Origin: S015-6 sp964384945
GTDB taxonomy: Bacteria > Desulfobacterota > DSWW01
Length of the DNA stretch: 48,894 nt
NCBI GenBank assembly: GCA_964384945.1
Contig: CAYLMK010000035.1
Span: 1-48,894 of the forward strand
Reading direction: 5' to 3'
Shown: one piece after another, positions 41,788 through 48,647 of the stretch
How positions within the stretch are numbered: the first letter of the stretch is position 1
Layout: the number at the start of each line of letters is the position of its first letter
Notes under the pieces: generated by a model
The model's database searches: none
Told to the model about the DNA's origin: nothing
What the model saw: the letters and a program-made list of their open reading frames with translations, nothing else
Made by a program: the position numbers and the translations under genes

Positions 41788-42599
41788 ACTGCGACGTCTG
41801 CGGCCGCGTGCTGCTGGATCGGGACTGCGCACGAGGTAGCTGCTCACATCACGGCCAGGGGATCGCGCCCTCTGCAAGGAGACCTGTCGAAAGCGCCGTC
41901 CGTGAACAGCTCCCACCTCCGCAGCGTCCACCGCCGGTCATACCGAAACAAGGCCGGCCACATGTCCGCACTAAGAAAGCTATCCGCGAAGAACTGTCCG
42001 GCATGCGTCAGGAAGATCGTAAGTCCCTGGCTGCCGTGGAGGCCGCGCGTCACCAGGTGGAGGTACTGGAAAAGCAGGTTCGCATACTCACGAAAAAGCG
42101 GGACGGCCTGAAGGCGTCCGTCCGGGATGCGCTTGCGGCATGCAAGACGGCCATCCAGGACCTGCGCCGCGTGGAACTGGCACAGAGAGGTTGCGCTGGA
42201 TATATTCACCGAAGTGACCACACGCCTGCGTGGCCGCGTGCTTTATTTGGATCCGTCCATCAAGTCCATGCTGTACCAGGCCATCGCCGAGAACGCCGAT
42301 GCGGTTGTCCGATCGGCACAGGATCAACGCAGGGGCATGCAGAGCAAGCACGATGATCTGGAGGCCTCTATCAAGAGCCTGGAGAAGGCCCGGAAGAAGG
42401 CCGAGAGGGCACTCGCAAAAATCATAGCGAAGGGGGATGAGTACAGCGCCCATTCAAGGCCGTCCCCGGTCCTGTCTGCAAGGCCACCCTAACCGGTGAG
42501 GGGGTCCCTGAAGTTCCGGGCGTGTACTTCGTGTGGGCCTCGAATTCGGATCGTGTGGTTTACGTAAGGAACATGACCATATTCAAGATGGGACGGCCC
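41784..42599 (+). pseudogene. Decayed coiled-coil/GIY-YIG gene with two compensating frameshifts
   Basis: It opens MNCDVCGRVLL (CxxC), then a coiled-coil (KKAIREELSGMRQEDRKSLAAVEAARHQVEVLEKQ). Near 42187 the sensible reading shifts by +1 into EVALDIFTEVTTRLRGRVLYLDPSIKSMLYQAIAENADAVV, again helical; near 42449 it shifts back, within a C-run, to PFKAVPGPVCKATLTGEG. It then reads VPEVPGVYFVWASNSDRVVYVRN, the opening of a GIY-YIG domain (usually VYVGKS). The domain is cut off there and the frame runs into the next HTH gene. Either a broken gene or base errors at two points. Confidence 0.6.
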
Positions 42600-42821
42600 A
42601 TGACCCGACGTGAACAACCTGACCCGCCCGACCTGCCCAGGCTGCCCCCCCGGCGGTGGATCACACCGACCGAGGTGGCCGACTATCTGCGGCTGGATCG
42701 TTCGACCGTCTACCGGATGCTTCGCTCGGGCACGCTCCCCTCCGTCCGGCTGGGCGGGTCGGTGCGTGTGCCGCGGAAGGAACTTTTACGGGTTCTCGGG
42801 GGCAGTACGAGCGAGGATTAA
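42600..42821 (+). CDS. Small HTH protein, excisionase/AlpA-like
   Basis: 73 residues from ATG 42600 (ATG 42588 and 42573 are in frame). WITPTEVADYLRLDRSTVYRMLRSGTLPSVRLGGSVRVPRKELLRVLG is a clear helix-turn-helix_17 excisionase-type domain. In frame with the GIY-YIG remnant upstream, so a fusion product is conceivable. Third of four HTH proteins in the element. Confidence 0.85.
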   Translation: MTRREQPDPPDLPRLPPRRWITPTEVADYLRLDRSTVYRMLRSGTLPSVRLGGSVRVPRKELLRVLGGSTSED

Positions 42822-42927
42822 ATAAATAGTGTCGCACCAGAGGCATATGTGGCAGGAGAGGCAAATCCACCTGTACATGGGGTCGCCACTAGTGTTAGGG
42901 AATAGTGTGAGGGCAACATCGATGTCC

Positions 42928-42951
42928 AAATGCGAATTGCAATTCGCATTT
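42928..42951. repeat. 24-bp perfect palindrome
   Basis: Each half is AAATGCGAATTG / CAATTCGCATTT with no spacer. It lies in the 190-bp gap between two HTH genes, about 60 bp before the next start codon, and a TTTACA-like -35 (42949-42954) overlaps its right edge. Probably an operator or a site for a dimeric DNA-binding protein. Confidence 0.85.
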
Positions 42952-43011
42952 ACAAGTTCCCGATATTGCATACAGATTCACGTATTTTGAGATTGCATAG
43001 GAGGAAGTCCA

Positions 43012-43200
43012 GTGGATGATCGATTCTGGAGGCCGGAGGATCTGGCGTTCACGCTCTCCGTGACAAAGGACGTCCTGCGCCAATGGAGGGAGAAAGGCCT
43101 CGGGCCGCGGTGGGTCCGGATTGGCCGACAGATTAGATACGACCCCGGAGCGGTACGGGATTGGATTCGAAAGCATGAAAAGGGCGCGCGCCATGGATAG
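43012..43200 (+). CDS. Small HTH protein, AlpA/excisionase-like
   Basis: 62 residues from GTG 43012, preceded by AGGAGGAA. FWRPEDLAFTLSVTKDVLRQWREKGLGPRWVRIGRQIRYDPGAVRDWIRKHE is a typical excisionase/AlpA HTH. It follows the 24-bp palindrome, a possible binding site. Overlaps the next gene by 8 bp. Confidence 0.85.
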   Translation: MDDRFWRPEDLAFTLSVTKDVLRQWREKGLGPRWVRIGRQIRYDPGAVRDWIRKHEKGARHG

Positions 43201-43372
43201 CGCCGTCATCGACCTGCTGGCCCACACGACCGACGCCGCGACCCTGGCGTTCTGGCGGGCGGCGGTGGAACAGGAGCTGGCCGAGCGGTTCGACCCGAGT
43301 TTGAGTCTGGTCCTCGATCGGGTCCTGGCGATTGAGAGGGGGTTCAACATTTTAAATAGAAGGAGCACGTAA
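43193..43372 (+). CDS. Small protein, unknown function
   Basis: 59 residues, MDSAVIDLLAHTTDAATLAFWRAAVEQELAERFD..., predicted helical. Overlaps the HTH gene and its stop abuts the next start codon, so it is part of a translationally coupled set. ATG 43175 is an alternative start. Family not recognised. Confidence 0.6.
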   Translation: MDSAVIDLLAHTTDAATLAFWRAAVEQELAERFDPSLSLVLDRVLAIERGFNILNRRST

Positions 43373-43693
43373 ATGGCAGCCGAAATCGTGAAGTACCTGC
43401 CCGTGAACAAGCCTGGCCTTCTGGGTTTCCTGACCGTCCGGATATTCAAGGGCGCCCTCGAGATCAGGGACATCGCACACCGCGTGACCGACGGCCGCGA
43501 GTGGATCGCGATGCCCAGCCGATCGTACGAGGCCAAGGACGGCACCAAAAAATACCAAGACTATGCGAGGTTCGTCAAGAAGGAACATCACGAGGCCTTC
43601 TGCGAGGACCTGCTGCGGGCAATCCCGGAATTCCGGCGCCGGGAGAAGACGGCCGGGGCCACGGCCAAGGCCGATGACGACATTCCATTCTGA
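43373..43693 (+). CDS. SpoVG-like small protein with SSB-type acidic tail
   Basis: 106 residues. Core FLTVRIFKGALEIRDIAHRVTDGREWIAMPSRSYEAKDGTKKYQDYARFVKKEHHEAF resembles SpoVG-like nucleic-acid-binding proteins (beta strands, xMPSR segment); the end is ADDDIPF, the single-strand-binding protein tail that docks replication and repair partners. A disordered K/A/T linker joins the two. AAGGAG precedes the ATG. Lying two genes before a primase-helicase, it is a candidate ssDNA-binding protein of the element. The SpoVG link is by pattern only. Confidence 0.62.
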   Translation: MAAEIVKYLPVNKPGLLGFLTVRIFKGALEIRDIAHRVTDGREWIAMPSRSYEAKDGTKKYQDYARFVKKEHHEAFCEDLLRAIPEFRRREKTAGATAKADDDIPF

Positions 43694-43714
43694 GACAAGG
43701 GGGGAGGGTAAGCC

Positions 43715-44314
43715 ATGCTGCCAGAGTTTAACGGCTATCGACAACGGATTTACGTAGCCGGCAAGATCGACGGCAAGAAGTGGGAACTGGTCCGGGGCTT
43801 GGAAGATAAGCACGAACTGGTCGCATCGGACATGCCGCATCGGGTGAGCACGGTGCACGACTTCCCCGGTGATGAGGGGCGCCTGTTCTTTTACGCCGAC
43901 CCAGCCCATCAGGTAGGTGGGGACCTTTACGGGATTGGGAAACCGCATGACCGCTTTGGGATGGGCAAGACCTTCAGCAACCATGTAAACCAGGCAGCAG
44001 TGGAGCGTGCCATATGCAATCAAATCCGAGGTTGTGATTTTCTCATTGCGTATATCGATACCCCGGATGCGTTCGGAACCATCGCGGAGATTGCATACGC
44101 GAGCGCCTGCGGGATTCCCTGCCATGTCTTTCTGAACTGGACCGACCCGAAATACCGGTTTGAGCGGGACCCGGAGGCCTTTCCGGATGCTTTGGAAACA
44201 AACCCGCAGCACGATGCGACGTTTGAGAACATTCCGCAGGAACCGGTATCGGACCTGTTCGTCCTGTGCGCGAAATGCCACTGGAAATTTCATCGTACAG
44301 ACAAGGCCGCATGA
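43715..44314 (+). CDS. Nucleoside 2-deoxyribosyltransferase-like protein
   Basis: 199 residues. Near the N-terminus RIYVAGKIDG, and in the middle AICNQIRGCDFLIAYIDTPDAFGTIAEIAYASACGIPCHVFLNW, the Rossmann-like pattern of nucleoside deoxyribosyltransferase/RCL-type N-glycosidases with the expected catalytic Glu in GTxxEIAYA. The C-terminus ends LCAKCHWKFH, a possible partial zinc knuckle. May cleave or exchange nucleotide bases. GGGGGGAGG precedes the ATG. Substrate unknown. Confidence 0.68.
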   Translation: MLPEFNGYRQRIYVAGKIDGKKWELVRGLEDKHELVASDMPHRVSTVHDFPGDEGRLFFYADPAHQVGGDLYGIGKPHDRFGMGKTFSNHVNQAAVERAICNQIRGCDFLIAYIDTPDAFGTIAEIAYASACGIPCHVFLNWTDPKYRFERDPEAFPDALETNPQHDATFENIPQEPVSDLFVLCAKCHWKFHRTDKAA

Positions 44315-44340
44315 CAAAAACACCCTGTGGGGGATAACCC

Positions 44341-46545
44341 GTGGTAGAGGACAAGCCGGACATATTACGGACGGCGGAGCTGCTGGGATTCGAGGCCAAG
44401 ACACGCTCAGCGCGGTATCAGAAGGGACCATGCCTCGGTGGGCATCCATCGGAAGGGGGGAAGTGCATGGTCGTATATAAAGACACCCAGGGATTTTACT
44501 GCTATCACTGCGGGGGCGGCGGTGATGTGTTCAACTTGATTCAACTGGCCCGCGGATGCGACTTCAAGGGGAGCCTGGCATGGGCGGCAGAGCACGGGCT
44601 CATGAGCGGGAACGGCCATACCCACGGGCAGGAGCGCGAATATTACGACGTACTGACCCAGGCAGCGAACTGGTTTCATGCGCAGCTGCCGGAGGAGACC
44701 CGGGCACACCTACGGACCCATTACGGCCTGTCGGATGAAATCATCGACCAGCACCGGATCGGATACGCGCCGACCGACACGGCCGCACTGCCGGCGGCGC
44801 TCAAGAGAAAGTTCAGGGTCGAGGAAATCCACAAGGTCGGCCTCATCGATTCCCGGGGCAAGAGTTTCTTCGCGGGGCAGATCATCTTCCCGTACTGGTC
44901 ACAGGGGCGGGCGACATACTTCGTCGGCAGAAGCACAGAGGCCATGCCTGCGTACAAGCAAGGTCGCAAGTACGACAAGATGCCCAAGGGGGACAACGCC
45001 GAGACCATATCCTACTCGATCTTCGGGGAAGACAGCCTGCGCGGACAGGACCGATGCGTGATCGCAGAGGGTGTCACCGACTGCCTGTCGGCCTTGGACC
45101 GGGGCCTGCCCAGCATTACGCCGATCACGACGAGTTTCAGTGACCGGGAGTGGGACCGCGTCTACCGGCTCACGCAGGGCAGGCATGCGATTATCGTCCC
45201 GGACAACGAGGAGAGCGGGGCAGGCCTCAGGGGGGCGGAGAAGACCAGGGCACGGCTCGAAGCGCAGGGCATCGAGGCCTCAATCCTTATGCTTCCCAGG
45301 CCCCCGGGGCAGGCCAAGATCGACCTGTGCGAGTTCCTCCGGGACCACAGCCTCGAGGAGTTCGAGGAGCTGGTCAATGAACAGTGTAAGCGGACCCGTG
45401 GCCCGTTCGACATCGAGGACCTGCACGAAATCAGTGTGGCGCGATACCTAGAAAACGAACCGCCCACGTTGCGGTGGACCTTACAGAACAGTCTGCTCGA
45501 CGGGAGTGTAGGGTCCATGGTCGCCAACGGCGGTTTTGGCAAGGGGTTCCTGATGCTGAGCATGGGGGCCGGCATCGCGACACACAAGCCCATTTTCGAC
45601 GGCGTATGGCTGCCTGGCGACAAACGCAAGGTGCTGTTCGTCACGACCGAGGACCCGGAAGACATCATGCACCACCGATTCTTTCACACCACGCGCGGGG
45701 TTATCAGCACTATTGATGACGGCCGGCAGCTGGCCGAGAACTTCTTTTTACTGGTGTGCCGGGGCCGTGACGTGACCCTGAACAAGACCCAGAATGGCCG
45801 GATCGTTGGAACCGATGAATTCTACCAGCTCCTACGACTCGGGGCCCGGATTCAGGATCTTTCAATCATCATGCTGGACCCGCTTACCCGTTTCTACTCG
45901 GACGAGGAGAACGCCAATTCGCAGGGGACTGGGTTCGTACACCTGCTCGAACTACTGACCCTGGAAACAGGGGCAAGTGTCCTTATCACACACCACGTAT
46001 CGAAAAACTTCGGCGTTCAGAAGGGCGAGGGGTCCCTGTTACAGGAAGCGAGCCGCGGCGCCTCGGCCATCACGAACGCATGCCGGTGGCAGCTGAACAT
46101 GTCCTACGCATCGGACGTGGAGATCAGGGCCCTGGGCGGAAATCCCGCGGACAAGGAAAACAGGTGGCGATACCTGGTCGGCAGGGTCACGAAGAAAAAC
46201 GCGGGCCCCCCCGAGCCGGTCTTTTGGCTGCACCGGGAGGATGGCGGTGTCCTGCAACGGGTGGAGCCCGAGGAGCCGGTATCGGAAGAGATCCGGGACA
46301 GCTTGATCTTGGACCGGATCCAGCAAACGCTATACGAAACGAGGGAGGCCCCACTGGCCAAGAAGATGCTCATCCGGACGTTCTGCCAGACCTGGCAGGT
46401 CGGCCGAGACCGTGCCGAGGCCGTCATCGCCAAGGCCATCATGGCCAGGAAGCTGGTCCAGAAAGAGATAAAGAAGGACGGCCCGGGCAAGCCAACCATT
46501 ATCCTAACGCTGCCACCCTGCAACCCGGACACCGAGGAGGCTTGA
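44341..46545 (+). CDS. Primase-helicase fusion (CHC2 zinc finger, Toprim, RepA-like ATPase)
   Basis: 734 residues from GTG. Zinc finger at residues about 31-57 (CLGGH ... CYHC), primase body (YGLSDEIIDQHRIGYAPTD), Toprim at about 239-300 (CVIAEGVTDCLSAL, IIVPDNEESGAG). RecA-like helicase domain from about 380: loop VANGGFGKGFLML where Walker A should be (Ser/Thr replaced by Gly), Walker B SIIMLDPLTRFY, VLITHHVSK. A C-terminal winged-helix-like segment follows (MLIRTFCQTWQVGRDRAEAVIAKAI). Replication initiator of the element; the adjacent repeat block is the probable origin. Confidence 0.87.
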   Translation: MVEDKPDILRTAELLGFEAKTRSARYQKGPCLGGHPSEGGKCMVVYKDTQGFYCYHCGGGGDVFNLIQLARGCDFKGSLAWAAEHGLMSGNGHTHGQEREYYDVLTQAANWFHAQLPEETRAHLRTHYGLSDEIIDQHRIGYAPTDTAALPAALKRKFRVEEIHKVGLIDSRGKSFFAGQIIFPYWSQGRATYFVGRSTEAMPAYKQGRKYDKMPKGDNAETISYSIFGEDSLRGQDRCVIAEGVTDCLSALDRGLPSITPITTSFSDREWDRVYRLTQGRHAIIVPDNEESGAGLRGAEKTRARLEAQGIEASILMLPRPPGQAKIDLCEFLRDHSLEEFEELVNEQCKRTRGPFDIEDLHEISVARYLENEPPTLRWTLQNSLLDGSVGSMVANGGFGKGFLMLSMGAGIATHKPIFDGVWLPGDKRKVLFVTTEDPEDIMHHRFFHTTRGVISTIDDGRQLAENFFLLVCRGRDVTLNKTQNGRIVGTDEFYQLLRLGARIQDLSIIMLDPLTRFYSDEENANSQGTGFVHLLELLTLETGASVLITHHVSKNFGVQKGEGSLLQEASRGASAITNACRWQLNMSYASDVEIRALGGNPADKENRWRYLVGRVTKKNAGPPEPVFWLHREDGGVLQRVEPEEPVSEEIRDSLILDRIQQTLYETREAPLAKKMLIRTFCQTWQVGRDRAEAVIAKAIMARKLVQKEIKKDGPGKPTIILTLPPCNPDTEEA

Positions 46546-46554
46546 ACAGTGTTT

Positions 46555-46792
46555 AATTTGGGCCAGTCGAATTTAGGCCAGCTGGCCCAAATTATTTAGG
46601 CCAGCCTGGCCTAAATAGGTAAGTCCATGATTCTATTGGGAAATAATTTGGGCCAGTCGAATATGGGCCAATCGAAGGCTGGCCTAAATTATTCGTCAAT
46701 GAAATCAAGCACTTGGAATTTGGGCCAATGGGCCAGGCCCCCTATATATAAGGGAGAGGGGCTGGCCCAAATTAGCCAGCCCTCCCCTTATA
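46555..46792. repeat. Iteron-like TT(G/A)GGCCA repeat cluster with hairpins, putative replication origin
   Basis: About nine copies of the half-site AATTTGGGCCA or ATTTAGGCCA occur in both orientations. AATTTGGGCCAGTCGAAT is present twice exactly (46555-46572, 46645-46662). At 46594-46616 a perfect inverted repeat has 11-bp arms ATTTAGGCCAG around one base. At 46747-46792 a long hairpin (arms TATAAGGGAGAGGGGCTGGC and a near-complement) encloses another copy, and C-tracts follow. Directly downstream of the primase-helicase gene. Confidence 0.75.
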
Positions 46793-46957
46793 CCTACCCC
46801 CCCCACCCCTTATTCCCCCCCCCAGTGTTAGGGAGAAGATATCCGGGTGTATGGCCTGGCCGGCCAGAAGAAGAAAGACCGGCAGGCCGACGCAGGACGT
46901 TCGCGTTTCTGGCCGCCGGCCGGGAGGTGGAGGAGAGGTGGCGCGCCGACCTGCGGA

Positions 46958-47067
46958 CGACCGGGGCGGCCGACTGGTCGGGCCACCTGGAACCTGGAGC
47001 CTACTTTCAGGCATTCGTTCCTGAATGTTCTCGACCGGGGCGGCCGACTGGTCGGGCCACCTGGAAC
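46958..47067. repeat. Two exact 36-bp direct repeats, 38 bp apart
   Basis: Copies at 46958-46993 and 47032-47067 begin CGACCGGGGCGGCCGACTGG and end GGCCACCTGGAAC. Each can form a bulged hairpin (GGCCGAC/GTCGGGCC), and the 38-bp interval contains TTCAGG...CCTGAA. The 74-bp period is not a multiple of three, so this is not a peptide repeat. Each copy also contains the GGGCCA core of the iterons. Confidence 0.85.
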
Positions 47068-47402
47068 GGAAGCACCCGGACCTACACCGTGGGGCAGAGA
47101 TGTTTCGACTGGTTAAGCTCCCGAGGTAGAATGACCAGGGAACGGATGTTCGGCACGGATACCGGGTTTTTGAATTGGATGAGGCACATGTTCTTCGCCG
47201 GCCGCAGGGATCCGGCCGGGGCGATCCGGGCTGATCGGATCTGCTAGAACCCGGCCAATTCGCCGAGGATCTGCCGGATGGACGCAGCTGGAGATCGCGG
47301 ACGCGGGATGTTTTAGGAGAAACGGCAGACCTGCCAAAACTCCCCAAATCCGACCGTGCCGCCGCCGAGCACGCCACGGACGTGCCATGCTTGGAAAATA
47401 TG

Positions 47403-47427
47403 TTGACAAACGTTCAACGTTTTGCAA
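47403..47427 (+). promoter_or_regulatory. Inverted repeat overlapping a TTGACA box before the capsid gene
   Basis: TTGACAAACGTT-C-AACGTTTTGCAA is a nearly perfect inverted repeat with 12-bp arms. Its left edge is a perfect -35 hexamer (47403-47408), but no good -10 is seen at 17 nt. It may be a repressor or activator site controlling the late genes. Confidence 0.5.
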
Positions 47428-47475
47428 CACTGCGGCGCATAGGGGAGCTGCTGCATACAACTACTGGCGACATGC

Positions 47476-48639
47476 ATGTCCGAAATCGACCTTTGGCGCG
47501 AAGTGCTGAATCGATCGGTGCTCGAAGCCCTCGGCCGCGGGCGGGCATCGCCACTGTTGCGTCGGAAGCTCCAGAGGGATGCATTGGAATGGATATTCGA
47601 CGGCGACAACAGCACTGCGACGGGGAGTTTCTACTTCTGCGCAAAATATCTAGACCTGGACCCCGAGGTTGTGCGGACAGGGGTCCGGGCTGAACTCGAT
47701 AGAGAGAAAGGAGCAACCATGCCATCATATAGCAAGGTGTTCGATAGTCTCGGAGACTTCCTACACGCAGTGAGGTACGCACCGGACGACTCGCGCTTGC
47801 GAGCCATCGAGATGCGCCAGCAGTCGATGGGTGTGGGCGCAGAGGGTGGCTTTGCTGTGCCCACGGAGTTCCTTCCTCAGATCCTTGGCACCGCTGTGAA
47901 CGCGATCGTTAGGCCTCGTGCCTTCGTCGTTCCTGCCGGCCGGTCGCCTGATGCGGCGCTCAGCGTGCCGACGCTCGATTCCGATTGTCAGGCGGTATGG
48001 TTGTCCGAGGCGGGGACGAAGCCGGATACGCCGTTCACGTTGAAGGGCAATGTCCTGACGCCGCACGAGTTGGTGACGGCGATCATTTGCAGTGACCGTT
48101 TGTTCCGTAACATCTCCGGCGGTGCTGCAGCACTGGCAGAACTCTTGGGCCGTGCGCTTGCCCGGGCCGAGGATCAGGCATTCCTCACCGGATCCGGTGT
48201 CGGCCAGCCGTTGGGTGTTGCGAATGCGCCCTGCATTGTCAGTGTGGGCCGTGCGGGTGCGGGGGCCATCGCCGCAGCGGACGTGTACGGGATGCGTTCG
48301 AAGCTTCTTCCTGGTGGTCAGGCCGTATGGGTCGCGTCGCCTTCCGCAGCGGCCAGTCTCGGGGCCTTGATGGACAATGGGAGCGGGACCATCCTTGGCC
48401 TGCCGGTCCTGTTTTCCGCTCTGCTGCCGGCGCTCGGGACGGCCGGGGATCTAATGTTGTGCGATTTCAGCCAGTACATGATCCAAGATGGAACGCAGGT
48501 AGCGATTGCCGTGTCGGCGGACCACCCCAATCACTTCCGTAATGGTGAGGTGCTTGTCAAGGCGTTCCGCAGCGTGGATGGACAGCCGTGGTTGTCCGCG
48601 CCTGTGGACGGGTTGTCGCCGTTCGTCGTTCTGAACTGA
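47476..48639 (+). CDS. HK97-type major capsid protein with extra N-terminal domain
   Basis: 387 residues as one frame. From residue about 110, GVGAEGGFAVPTEFLPQIL ... RPRAFVVPAGRSPDAALSVPTLD ... ITPHELV-like TPHELVTAIICSD ... EDQAFLTGSGVGQPLGVANAP is the classic HK97 capsid fold. Residues 1-80 form a separate domain (LQRDALEWIFDGD ... SFYFCAKYLDLDPEVVRTGV) similar to the host-side protein at 12770-13129. An internal ATG at 47719 (MPSYSKVF) has a strong AAAGGAG, so capsid proper may begin there and both forms may be made. The start at 47476 has only a weak ribosome-binding site. Confidence 0.9.
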   Translation: MSEIDLWREVLNRSVLEALGRGRASPLLRRKLQRDALEWIFDGDNSTATGSFYFCAKYLDLDPEVVRTGVRAELDREKGATMPSYSKVFDSLGDFLHAVRYAPDDSRLRAIEMRQQSMGVGAEGGFAVPTEFLPQILGTAVNAIVRPRAFVVPAGRSPDAALSVPTLDSDCQAVWLSEAGTKPDTPFTLKGNVLTPHELVTAIICSDRLFRNISGGAAALAELLGRALARAEDQAFLTGSGVGQPLGVANAPCIVSVGRAGAGAIAAADVYGMRSKLLPGGQAVWVASPSAAASLGALMDNGSGTILGLPVLFSALLPALGTAGDLMLCDFSQYMIQDGTQVAIAVSADHPNHFRNGEVLVKAFRSVDGQPWLSAPVDGLSPFVVLN

Positions 48640-48647
48640 GGCACGAC

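Larger units (their letters stand above)
46546..47475 (+). other. Long non-coding region between primase-helicase and capsid
   Basis: About 930 bp without a supported gene. It contains, in order, the TTGGGCCA-type repeats and long hairpin (46555-46792), pyrimidine/C tracts (46780-46824), two 36-bp direct repeats (46958-47067), and a TTGACA-containing inverted repeat just before the capsid gene (47403-47427). A 206-codon open frame at 46627-47247 crosses all of these and lacks protein-like features. Confidence 0.6.

Noticed and set aside
42891..42901. AGTGTTAGGGA repeated at 46823 as a possible attachment core
   Set aside because: An 11-bp match is expected by chance in an 8-kb element, and neither copy is at a junction.
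46958..47067. CRISPR array
   Set aside because: Only two repeats and one interval, no cas genes, and no third degenerate copy at the expected positions; kept as a direct repeat only.
46627..47247. 206-codon open frame after the primase-helicase
   Set aside because: Runs through iterons, C-tracts and direct repeats; low-complexity, no ribosome-binding site, not protein-like.
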